Source of the DNA: Burkholderiaceae bacterium | GTDB taxonomy: Bacteria; Pseudomonadota; Gammaproteobacteria; Burkholderiales; Burkholderiaceae | NCBI GenBank assembly: GCA_947373615.1 | Contig: CANBYN010000129.1 | Coordinates: 1 to 5,821 of the forward strand | Reading direction: 5' to 3' | Length of the DNA: 5,821 nucleotides | In this document: one piece after another, positions 1-5,821 of the stretch | Position numbering within the stretch: the stretch's first letter is position 1 | Layout: each line of letters opens with the position of its first letter | Made by a program: the position numbers and the translations under genes | Notes under the pieces: generated by a model | Told to the model about the DNA's origin: nothing | The model's database searches: none | What the model saw: only the letters and a program-made list of their open reading frames with translations

Positions 1-2477
1 TCTCTCAAGTGATCGATGCCTTATCAAAAGCGAATGACAATACTGGCGGCGGCGTGCTCCCGAGTGGGGAGCAGCAATTTGTAGTGCGTGGTGTAGGCCT
101 TCTTAAAAACATTGCTGATATTAAACAAGTTGTTGTGGCTGTAAATAAAGGAATTCCTGTACGCATTGGTGATATTGCCACCGTAGTTATTGGGAATGCT
201 CCTCGTTTAGGATTATTTCAATTTGACGAAAACCCAGATTCAGTTGAGGGTATCGTATATTTACGTCGAGGTGAAAATGCCTCTGAAGTATTGGCTCGAG
301 TACGTGAAAAAATTACTAATATCAATAACCACATCTTGCCGCCTGGCATTCAGGTAAAGCCTTTCTATGATCGTCAGGTATTACTAGATATTACAGTAGG
401 CACTGTGAAGCACACCATGTTCTTTGGCATCACAATGGTGTTAGTGCTGCTCTATATTTTCTTGGGTAACTTACGGGCTGCGGCTGTAGTTGCGGCGGTC
501 ATTCCATTAGCGCTGTGTTTCTCTTTCATCATGATGTACATCTTCAATGTGCCAGCGAATTTGATTTCATTGGGAGCCATTGACTTCGGTGTAATTGTGG
601 ATGCAGCCGTAATCATTATGGAAAATGTAATGCGCCATATGGAAGAGGGCGGTAAGCGAGTAAACCAAAGCATTATCTTGGCAACAGGCGAGGTGCAACG
701 TGCGATGGTGTACTCCACCAGCATCATCATCGTGGCTTACTCACCGTTATTTTTGATGGGCGGTGTTGAAGGTATCATTTTTAAACCTATGGCCTTTACG
801 ATGGGCTTTGCATTGGTGGCCTCGATTATTTTGAGTTTAACCTTTCTGCCGGCATCAATGTCTTATGTGTTCGGGAGTGATTTTCATCATGCGCCTCCCA
901 AATTTATTACTTGGATATTAGAGCGCTATCGTCCCTTGCTACGTAAGTGGATGGATCACCCGCGTCATATCATTACCGTATCCATTTTTATCTTAGGAGT
1001 GACTTTATTAAGTGCGTCAAGACTAGGAACTGCATTCTTGCCAACCTTGGAAGAAAATAATATTTGGCTACGCGTGACTTTGCCTAATACGGTAGATTTG
1101 GATTACTCTATTAAAGTAGCCAATCAATTGCGCGAGACTTTCTTAAAGCAACCTGAATTGGAAAGGGTTGCCGTTCAGATTGGCCGTCCAGATGATGGCA
1201 CTGACTCAACCGGCGTCTTTAATCAAGAGTATGGTCTCTACTTGAAGTCGCCTGAAGATATGCCAAAAGGGACAAGTAAACCACTCTTGCTACAGCATTT
1301 GCAGGCTGAGCTAGATAAAATTCCAGGCATCAATTACAGTTTCTCTCAATATATTCAAGATAACGTTAATGAGGCGCTATCCGGTGTTAAGGGTGAAAAC
1401 TCAGTTAAGATTTTTGGCGCTGATTTAGATGTCTTGGCGCAAAAAGCTCGCGAAGTGGTCGCTCAATTGAAAAAAGTGCGCGGCATTGAGGATGAAAATA
1501 TTCTTAAGGAACTTGGACAGCCCACATTGAATGTTCAAATTGATCGCGAAAAGGCGGCGCGATATGGCGTTAACGTGAGTGATATTCAAATGGTGGTTGC
1601 TAATTCAATTGGTGGCGCACCAGTGAGCAACTTCTTGGAAGATGAAAAAACATTTGGTATTGCTGTTCGCTTAAATGAGGCCAGCAGAAATGATATCCCA
1701 GATGTGTCCAATTTATTAATTGATACGCCTAATGGTCAAAAGGTTCCTTTAGGAATGGTGGCTAATGTACGCTTAACTGATGGCCCTTTCTTTATTTATC
1801 GTGAAGCTGGTAAGCGTTATATTGCTGTCATTTTTAGTGTTCGCGATCGAGATTTAGGCAGTGCAGTTGAGGATGCAAAATATTTGGTAGAAACGAATGT
1901 AGCTCTACCAACTAATTATTCAATTGCATGGGATGGTCAGTTCAATCAAATGAAAGCAGCCCAGCAAAAATTGATGGTAATTATTCCATTAACGCTTGTG
2001 GCCATCTTCTTGTTACTTGTTACCGCCTTAGGTAATTTCCGTGATGCAGTCATTGTGTTGATTAACGTTCCTTTTGCGGCTATCGGCGGAATTATTGCCC
2101 TTCATTTGGGTGGGGAGACTTTAAGTATCTCTGCGTTGTTTGGGTTCTTATCCCTTTTTGGCATTGCTATACAGGATGGTGTAATTTTGATTTCCTACAT
2201 TAATAAGACGGTTGCTGAAGAACATGGTGCAATGAAAGATGCCATGGTGGATGGCGCCGCCTTACGAGTGCGCCCAGTTCTGATGACTGCGATGTTGGCA
2301 GGCTTAGGACTTTTACCAGCAGCGTTATCTCATTCCATCGGTTCAGAAGCGCAACGACCATTAGCACTCGTGATTGTGGGCGGAATGGTCACTACCACTA
2401 TTTTGACTCTCCTGGTATTGCCAGTGATTTATGCTGCAATGAGAGCGCGTGGTAAACATAATCCAGGACTCGTTTAA
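1..2477 (+). CDS. CzcA/CusA-family heavy-metal efflux RND transporter, inner-membrane pump (5' partial)
   Basis: This is the proton-driven inner-membrane subunit of a tripartite metal exporter, working with a periplasmic adaptor and an outer-membrane channel. The frame is open from the window edge (first whole codon at base 3), so the GTG at 9 is internal. About 824 codons are present. The TM4 motif DFGVIVDAAVIIMEN begins at base 582, and its D, D and E have the spacing of CzcA D402, D408 and E415. That places about 208 residues, including TM1, upstream and gives a normal full length of about 1,030. Visible parts are the rest of the first periplasmic loop (1-400), TM2-TM7 (406-1028), the second periplasmic loop (1030-1960) and TM8-TM12 (1971-2434). 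TM10 carries GIAIQDGVIL. The DFG motif, and a Glu at 1371 where CusA has Met573, argue for divalent metals (Zn/Co/Cd/Ni) over Cu/Ag; the exact metal is unknown. No partner or regulator gene is in view. The stop overlaps the surE start. Confidence 0.93.
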   Translation, partial: SQVIDALSKANDNTGGGVLPSGEQQFVVRGVGLLKNIADIKQVVVAVNKGIPVRIGDIATVVIGNAPRLGLFQFDENPDSVEGIVYLRRGENASEVLARVREKITNINNHILPPGIQVKPFYDRQVLLDITVGTVKHTMFFGITMVLVLLYIFLGNLRAAAVVAAVIPLALCFSFIMMYIFNVPANLISLGAIDFGVIVDAAVIIMENVMRHMEEGGKRVNQSIILATGEVQRAMVYSTSIIIVAYSPLFLMGGVEGIIFKPMAFTMGFALVASIILSLTFLPASMSYVFGSDFHHAPPKFITWILERYRPLLRKWMDHPRHIITVSIFILGVTLLSASRLGTAFLPTLEENNIWLRVTLPNTVDLDYSIKVANQLRETFLKQPELERVAVQIGRPDDGTDSTGVFNQEYGLYLKSPEDMPKGTSKPLLLQHLQAELDKIPGINYSFSQYIQDNVNEALSGVKGENSVKIFGADLDVLAQKAREVVAQLKKVRGIEDENILKELGQPTLNVQIDREKAARYGVNVSDIQMVVANSIGGAPVSNFLEDEKTFGIAVRLNEASRNDIPDVSNLLIDTPNGQKVPLGMVANVRLTDGPFFIYREAGKRYIAVIFSVRDRDLGSAVEDAKYLVETNVALPTNYSIAWDGQFNQMKAAQQKLMVIIPLTLVAIFLLLVTALGNFRDAVIVLINVPFAAIGGIIALHLGGETLSISALFGFLSLFGIAIQDGVILISYINKTVAEEHGAMKDAMVDGAALRVRPVLMTAMLAGLGLLPAALSHSIGSEAQRPLALVIVGGMVTTTILTLLVLPVIYAAMRARGKHNPGLV
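2465..2468 (+). promoter_or_regulatory. Shine-Dalgarno site for surE inside the efflux pump gene
   Basis: AGGA lies 8 bases before the surE ATG at 2477, within the last codons of the pump gene. It supports ATG 2477 over the adjacent GTG at 2480. With the TAATG stop/start overlap, it suggests that surE can be translated by coupling to the pump gene as well as by fresh ribosome entry. Confidence 0.5.
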
Positions 2478-3265
2478 TGGTGTCAAAGCAACCTCATATC
2501 CTCGTATCAAATGATGACGGCTATTTAGCTCCTGGCTTATTAGCCTTGGTTAATGCGGTTCGTCTGCTGGGTCGAGTAACGGTAATTGCGCCTGAGCAAA
2601 ACCATAGCGGTGCCTCCAATTCATTAACACTTTCAAGACCACTCTCGATTCACAGGGTGGCAGGTGGCGAGCGCGATGGCTTTTTCTTTATCAATGGCAC
2701 ACCAACTGATTGCGTTCACGTTGCTATGACTGGCTTCTTGGATGAAAAACCGGATTTGGTTATCTCCGGAATCAATCAAGGCGAGAACATGGGCGAAGAC
2801 GTGCTGTATTCCGGTACGGTTGCAGCAGCTATAGAAGGCGTGATGTTTGGTGTGCCTGGAATCGCTTTCTCGCAAATTGATCGCGGTTGGAATCGCATTG
2901 AAGACGCTGCTAAAGCAGCCCACGATATCGTGGCACAAATGTTAGTTTCTGCCTTAGCTCGTACTGATGGGGCAGCCACTCTACTCAATGTGAATATTCC
3001 CAATCGTCCATATGTGGATTTATATCGCTGGCGCGTTACCCGATTAGGTAATCGCCATCATTCTCAGCCGGTAGTGGTTCAAGATAGCCCACGTGGCGAG
3101 AAGATTTATTGGATCGGAGCTGCAGGGGAGGTTAAAGAAGGGTCTGAGGGTACGGATTTTCATGCCATTGCTGAAGGCTGCATTTCTATTACGCCAATGC
3201 AGCTCGACTTGACGCATCACGCGCGTTTAGCTGCGATGCGCGCTAATGGTTGGGATCGCGGTTGA
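2477..3265 (+). CDS. surE: 5'/3'-nucleotidase SurE
   Basis: SurE is a cytoplasmic, metal-dependent phosphatase that releases phosphate from nucleoside 5'- and 3'-monophosphates. In E. coli it also acts on short polyphosphate and is linked to stationary-phase survival. The family's metal-site residues are all present: SNDDG (D13, D14), the Ser of NHSG (S44), and N100 in SGINQGENMGEDVLYSGTVA. The C-terminal part has the typical YWIG segment (211-214), GTDFHA (225-230) and ISITPMQLDLT (236-246). At 262 residues it is close to the E. coli length of about 253, so it looks intact. ATG 2477 is chosen because it leaves the usual short lead before the HILVSNDDG strand and has an AGGA site 8 bases upstream. 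The start overlaps the pump's TAA by one base, and the stop overlaps the likely pcm start, fitting the known surE-pcm operon. Confidence 0.97.
   Translation: MVSKQPHILVSNDDGYLAPGLLALVNAVRLLGRVTVIAPEQNHSGASNSLTLSRPLSIHRVAGGERDGFFFINGTPTDCVHVAMTGFLDEKPDLVISGINQGENMGEDVLYSGTVAAAIEGVMFGVPGIAFSQIDRGWNRIEDAAKAAHDIVAQMLVSALARTDGAATLLNVNIPNRPYVDLYRWRVTRLGNRHHSQPVVVQDSPRGEKIYWIGAAGEVKEGSEGTDFHAIAEGCISITPMQLDLTHHARLAAMRANGWDRG
3252..3255 (+). promoter_or_regulatory. Weak ribosome binding site that favours the second TTG start of pcm
   Basis: GGGA lies 6 bases before TTG 3262. The other possible start, TTG 3250, has no purine-rich site at a useful distance. An in-frame TAA at 3244 rules out any start further upstream. 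This is the main sequence reason for starting pcm at 3262, but the match is short. Confidence 0.3.
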
Positions 3266-3918
3266 AGGCTCCCGTAGAACGATTTGCTGCTTATCGCCAG
3301 GCACTCGCTGCAAAAGTGCATGCTGGTGGCGTTAAGCACGGTAAAACGTTAGAAGCGATCGCTACAGTTCCGCGCCATGCCTTCATGGATCCCGGTTTGC
3401 ATGCGCAAGCTTATGAAGATACTGCGCTTCCTATTGGACATGAGCAAACCATCTCTAAACCATCTGTAGTTGCTCGCATGATCGAGTTAATGCACAAACC
3501 AAGGCACAAGCTTGGTAAGGTGCTTGAGATTGGAACGGGTTGTGGTTATCAAGCAGCGGTGCTGAGCTTACTCGCCGATGAGGTCTACTCAATTGAACGC
3601 ATTCGCCCACTTCATGACATGGCGAGAGCTAAGCTGCGCCCATTCCGCATTAACAATCTACGACTCATCTATGGTGATGGCATTTTAGGTTTGCCTCAGG
3701 CTGCTCCATTTGATGGAATTATTCTGGCTGCAGCTGGGTTAGGAATTCCAGATGCGTTAATGGATCAATTGGCTATTGGTGGACGCTTAGTGGCGCCAGT
3801 CGCCAAAAATGAGAAAGAGCAACAACTTGTCATGGTTGAAAGAATGAGCTCCCAGCGCTACCAAAGAACAGTGCTGGACGGAGTCTTTTTTGTCCCCTTA
3901 CAATCAGGGGTAGTATGA
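3262..3918 (+). CDS. pcm: Protein-L-isoaspartate O-methyltransferase (PCMT, protein repair)
   Basis: Pcm uses S-adenosylmethionine to methylate isoaspartyl residues in aged proteins, starting their repair to normal aspartate. Counting from TTG 3262 (218 aa; E. coli Pcm is 208), the family blocks appear in order: VPRHAF (36-41), YEDTALPIGHEQTISKPSVV (51-70) with the conserved QTIS, the SAM-binding VLEIGTGCGYQ (87-97), an acidic motif at VYSIER, GDG near 139, PFDGIILAAA (149-158), GGRLVAPV (173-180) and the C-terminal FVPLQSG. All are standard, so it should be active. Only TTG starts are available. TTG 3262 gives a TTGA overlap with the surE stop and has a GGGA site; TTG 3250 would add four residues and overlap surE by 16 bases. 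GTG 3316 is possible but would remove part of the first helix. It sits between surE and nlpD, as in many proteobacteria. Confidence 0.95.
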   Translation: MKAPVERFAAYRQALAAKVHAGGVKHGKTLEAIATVPRHAFMDPGLHAQAYEDTALPIGHEQTISKPSVVARMIELMHKPRHKLGKVLEIGTGCGYQAAVLSLLADEVYSIERIRPLHDMARAKLRPFRINNLRLIYGDGILGLPQAAPFDGIILAAAGLGIPDALMDQLAIGGRLVAPVAKNEKEQQLVMVERMSSQRYQRTVLDGVFFVPLQSGVV

Positions 3919-3926
3919 GATTTAAT
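3897..3926 (+). promoter_or_regulatory. Possible sigma-70-type promoter ahead of nlpD
   Basis: CTTACA (3897-3902, 4 of 6 to the -35 consensus) and TTTAAT (3921-3926, 5 of 6 to the -10 consensus) are 18 bases apart, straddling the pcm stop. Transcription would begin near 3933, about 22 bases before the nlpD ATG. The 3919-3954 stretch is the most AT-rich gap in the window. The matches are partial and such boxes arise by chance in AT-rich DNA, so this is only a candidate for separate nlpD expression. Confidence 0.2.
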
Positions 3927-3944
3927 AAGCATTCAACTATTTAA
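3915..3944 (+). other. Nine-codon reading frame between pcm and nlpD (possible leader ORF)
   Basis: An ATG at 3915 overlaps the pcm stop as ATGA and has AGGGG (3906-3910) four bases upstream. It opens a frame of nine codons (MRFNKHSTI) that ends at TAA 3942. That stop forms a TAATG with a second ATG at 3944, which is followed directly by TAA. nlpD starts 10 bases after the first TAA, in another frame. The frame could be a coupling or reinitiation leader for nlpD, which lacks its own Shine-Dalgarno site, or it may be chance. No peptide function is claimed. Confidence 0.2.
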
Positions 3945-3954
3945 TGTAAATTTG

Positions 3955-4722
3955 ATGCCGCAAAATTTATCCAAAAGTTTCCTTATAGCAATCCTATCCG
4001 CATCTTTGATGCTCGTAGTAGGGTGCTCTACGCCTCGCACAAAACCAGCAAGTGTTACCGATCGCACGAGCAGTTCCATAGAGCCGACTCCTCCTGGTTA
4101 CTACCGCGTTAAAAAAGGTGATACATTAGCGCGTATTGCTTTAGACCATGGTCAAGCACCGCGTGATGTTTCTCAATGGAATAGCGCTGCTAATCCAAGT
4201 TTCAATCCAAATATTATTGAGGTGGGTGATTTAATTTTAATTAAAGCGCCTGCTGGATCTAAGCCAGTCAAGCCAGTTGAAAAAAAATCTCCGCCAACCG
4301 CGGATAAAGTAGATGCTCCATCATCAACTCCAGAGCCAGCAAAATCAGAAGTAGTAGCTGAGCCAGGCATCCGTTTATCTTGGCCAGCTAAAGGCAAGGT
4401 CACTGGAGAATTTAGTGAAAGTAATAAGGGTATTGATATTGCCGGAAAAGTAGGCGAGCCAGTATTGGCTGCATCGGATGGCAAAGTTGTTTATGCGGGT
4501 AATAGTTTGCGTGGCTACGGCAATCTTGCAATCGTCAAACATGACAATACTTATCTTACTGCTTATGCGCATAACAGTAAGCTCTTAGTAAAAGAGGGCG
4601 ATAGTGTGCGTAAAGGTCAAAAGATTGCCGAAATGGGCGATACCGATGCCAACTCCCCAAAACTGCATTTCGAATTACGCGTAAACGGTAAGCCAGTAAA
4701 TCCAACGCCGTATTTGCAGTAA
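3955..4722 (+). CDS. nlpD: NlpD-type lipoprotein with LysM and degenerate LytM (M23) domains
   Basis: NlpD-type proteins are envelope lipoproteins that bind peptidoglycan and, in E. coli, activate the amidase AmiC for daughter-cell separation. From ATG 3955 (255 aa) there is a hydrophobic signal (8-23) ending in a lipobox, VVGC, with lipidated Cys24 followed by Ser, so outer-membrane sorting is expected. LysM follows at about 49-98 (YYRVKKGDTLARIA ... VGDLILIK), then a Pro/Ser/Lys linker (99-137) and a C-terminal LytM domain (138-255). D161, H206 and H238 are kept, but the first His of HxxxD is Asn157 and the first His of HxH is Lys236, so the domain probably does not cut peptidoglycan and acts as an activator. 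E. coli NlpD is also degenerate. A TTG at 3952 would add one residue. The start has no Shine-Dalgarno site. At 255 aa it is shorter than E. coli NlpD (379 aa), mostly in the linker. EnvC is an alternative, but the LysM, lipobox and pcm neighbour favour NlpD. Confidence 0.92.
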   Translation: MPQNLSKSFLIAILSASLMLVVGCSTPRTKPASVTDRTSSSIEPTPPGYYRVKKGDTLARIALDHGQAPRDVSQWNSAANPSFNPNIIEVGDLILIKAPAGSKPVKPVEKKSPPTADKVDAPSSTPEPAKSEVVAEPGIRLSWPAKGKVTGEFSESNKGIDIAGKVGEPVLAASDGKVVYAGNSLRGYGNLAIVKHDNTYLTAYAHNSKLLVKEGDSVRKGQKIAEMGDTDANSPKLHFELRVNGKPVNPTPYLQ

Positions 4723-4733
4723 TGTTGCAGTAA
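4714..4733 (+). repeat. Direct repeat TTGCAGTAA x2 across the nlpD stop codon
   Basis: TTGCAGTAA occurs at 4714-4722 and again at 4725-4733, separated by TG (period 11). The first copy holds the last two sense codons and TAA of nlpD; the second lies in the 17-base gap and supplies the TAAGGG before the exonuclease. It looks like a small tandem duplication that left the reading frames intact. It also creates a tiny frame, ATG TTG CAG TAA (4722-4733), whose ATG overlaps the nlpD stop. Confidence 0.6.
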
Positions 4734-4736
4734 GGG
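4731..4736 (+). promoter_or_regulatory. Shine-Dalgarno site of the exonuclease gene, with short spacing
   Basis: TAAGGG is a good anti-16S match but ends only 3 bases before ATG 4740, closer than usual. No other in-frame start lies between it and the conserved VLVFDIE segment, so the ATG stands. The short spacing may lower its translation relative to nlpD. Confidence 0.45.
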
Positions 4737-4739
4737 CTT

Positions 4740-5561
4740 ATGGCGACAGTTCTAGTATTTGATATTGAGACTATTCCAGATGTTGCGGGATTACGTCGTC
4801 TGGAAGACTATCCAGAATCTCTAAGCGATAAGGAGGTGGCTAGCAAAGCAATGGCTGAGCGAGCCGCAAAAACAGGTAGCGAATTTCTTCCCCTGTTTCT
4901 GCAAAAGATTGTGGCTATTTCTTGTGTCATTCGCAGAACCACTAAAGAAGGCTTGCCACAAATTAAAGTGGGTACCTTAGGCACTCCAGTAGATGATGAG
5001 AAGGTTTTAATTCAAACTTTCTTTGACTTGGTCGAAAAATATACTCCGCAATTAGTTTCTTGGAATGGTAGTGGTTTTGACTTACCAGTCTTACATTACC
5101 GCGCCTTAGCAAATCATGTGCAAGCGTCGCGCTACTGGGAGATGGGAGAGAGTCAAGACTCTGACAGTCGCGAGTTCAAGTGGAATAACTACATTAGTCG
5201 TTACCACATGCGCCATCTAGATATGATGGATCTGCTGGCTAAATTTAATGGTAGAGCTAATGCGCCATTAGATGGTTTAGCAAAACTCTGTGGCTTCCCT
5301 GGCAAGATGGGAATGGATGGCAGCCAAGTCTGGTCAGCGTATCAAGATGGCAAGATTAACGATATCCGTCGTTACTGCGAAACTGATGTGGTTAATACTT
5401 ATTTGATGTATTGCCGCTTTCAATTATTGCGTGGCGGTTTCTCATTAGAAGAGTATCAAGAAGAAATTGACTTCGTTAAGGCTTATTTAGAAAAAGAATC
5501 TAAGGGGCCTAATGGTAGTCAGTGGCAGGAATATCTTCAAGGTTTTGCGCCCGATGCGTAG
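4740..5561 (+). CDS. Predicted 3'-5' exonuclease related to the PolB proofreading domain (DEDD family)
   Basis: This is a stand-alone RNase H-fold exonuclease domain (273 aa) of the kind described as a predicted 3'-5' exonuclease related to the exonuclease domain of DNA polymerase B. Two-metal cleavage of a DNA or RNA 3' end is expected, but the substrate is not known from the sequence. The acidic residues are in place: D8 and E10 in VFDIETIPD (ExoI), D114 in SWNGSGFDLPVL (ExoII), and Y212 with D216 in YCETD (ExoIII), matching the YxxxD form. Between them, residues 146-192 hold the family-typical HMRHLDMMDLL and LDGLAKLCGFPGK segments. It has no polymerase domain, signal peptide or membrane segment, so it is a cytoplasmic single-domain protein. 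ATG 4740 starts just before the first beta strand. It lies 17 bases after nlpD and overlaps rlmD by 8 bases, so the three are probably co-transcribed. Confidence 0.9.
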   Translation: MATVLVFDIETIPDVAGLRRLEDYPESLSDKEVASKAMAERAAKTGSEFLPLFLQKIVAISCVIRRTTKEGLPQIKVGTLGTPVDDEKVLIQTFFDLVEKYTPQLVSWNGSGFDLPVLHYRALANHVQASRYWEMGESQDSDSREFKWNNYISRYHMRHLDMMDLLAKFNGRANAPLDGLAKLCGFPGKMGMDGSQVWSAYQDGKINDIRRYCETDVVNTYLMYCRFQLLRGGFSLEEYQEEIDFVKAYLEKESKGPNGSQWQEYLQGFAPDA

Positions 5562-5821
5562 AGGCGAAAAGCCAGTCCATATTATTGTGACTGAGCCGGT
5601 AAAAGTTGATGCCCTTGATCTAGATGCCCAAGGAATTGCGCGCTTAGCACCTAATGAAGAAGAAGCGGCGCAAGGTCAAAGCGGTAAAGTGATTTTCATA
5701 CAAGGCGCACTTCCAACGGAGCTCGTCACCTACATCATCACTCGCGATAAAGCCCGCTTTAGTAAAGCCAAAGTCTTAGACATAATTAAACCAGCAGTAT
5801 TTAGGGCGGAACCTAAGTGCA
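5554..5821 (+). CDS. rlmD: 23S rRNA (uracil-1939-C5)-methyltransferase RlmD/RumA, N-terminal part (3' partial)
   Basis: RlmD uses S-adenosylmethionine and a [4Fe-4S] cluster protein fold to methylate U1939 of 23S rRNA. The window holds 89 codons, open to the edge. An RNA-binding TRAM domain covers about residues 9-72: LDLDAQGIAR (21-30), GKVIFIQGALPTE (44-56), then VTYIITRDKARFSKAKVLDI. The window ends on RAEPKC, whose Cys89 corresponds to the first of the four cluster cysteines (E. coli C81). The methyltransferase domain lies beyond the edge. ATG 5554 lies inside the exonuclease and overlaps its TAG by 8 bases, with CAAGG (5538-5542) 11 bases upstream. RlmC or TrmA are less likely because the TRAM domain, GALP motif and RxxPxC fit RlmD. 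The short insert NEEEAAQGQSG in the TRAM loop is unremarkable. Confidence 0.92.
   Translation, partial: MRRGEKPVHIIVTEPVKVDALDLDAQGIARLAPNEEEAAQGQSGKVIFIQGALPTELVTYIITRDKARFSKAKVLDIIKPAVFRAEPKC

Noticed and set aside
9..11. GTG as the start codon of the efflux pump
   Set aside because: The frame is open to the window edge and homology continues upstream; TM1 and about 208 residues are missing, so this GTG is internal.
452..730. Minus-strand open frame of 92 codons inside the efflux pump
   Set aside because: It lies wholly opposite the conserved TM2-TM5 region and has no recognisable domain or ribosome site.
2633..3003. Two overlapping minus-strand open frames opposite surE
   Set aside because: Both mirror well-conserved surE coding sequence, overlap each other and show no family features.
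3852..3891. Intrinsic terminator at the end of pcm
   Set aside because: The T-run begins 8 bases after the stem rather than directly beneath it, the stem has a G-U pair, and it lies inside coding sequence; it is kept only as a low-interest finding.
4458..4470. Short inverted repeat GCCA-GTAT-TGGC in nlpD
   Set aside because: Four base pairs inside conserved LytM codons is well within chance.
4173..4572. Two minus-strand open frames opposite nlpD
   Set aside because: They lie opposite the LysM, linker and LytM segments, overlap each other and have no supporting motif.

Overview
The window is most likely from a betaproteobacterium of the Burkholderiales. The order surE-pcm-nlpD followed by a PolB-like exonuclease and rlmD, together with a GC content that looks like the mid-40s percent by eye, suggests a low-GC, streamlined freshwater lineage such as Polynucleobacter. 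That genus call is an inference from gene order and base composition; no database was searched.

All six genes lie on the + strand and are packed almost end to end. From left to right they are: the 3' four fifths of a CzcA/CusA-family heavy-metal RND efflux pump (1-2477, 5' end outside the window); surE, a 5'-nucleotidase (2477-3265); pcm, protein-L-isoaspartate O-methyltransferase (about 3262-3918); nlpD, a LysM/LytM lipoprotein (3955-4722); a predicted PolB-like 3'-5' exonuclease (4740-5561); and the first 89 codons of rlmD, a 23S rRNA m5U methyltransferase (5554 to the window end). The junctions are a TAATG 1-base overlap, a stop/start overlap at TTGA, a 36-base gap, a 17-base gap and an 8-base overlap. 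No gap reaches 300 bases. I see no convincing intrinsic terminator, RNA gene, mobile element or CRISPR array.

The core surE-pcm-nlpD set is a stress-survival and envelope module: nucleotide clean-up, repair of aged proteins, and control of peptidoglycan amidases at division. In many proteobacteria it is followed by rpoS, but here the exonuclease follows nlpD after 17 bases, so rpoS is not at its usual place. The exonuclease and rlmD overlap and look translationally coupled. The efflux pump upstream is joined to surE by a TAATG overlap, so metal export and the survival genes may share a transcript.

Nothing here looks like a wholly new system. The points most worth a second look are the missing rpoS, the efflux pump-surE coupling, the loss of two catalytic-site residues in the NlpD LytM domain, the tiny reading frames at the two nlpD boundaries, and the coupled exonuclease-rlmD pair.
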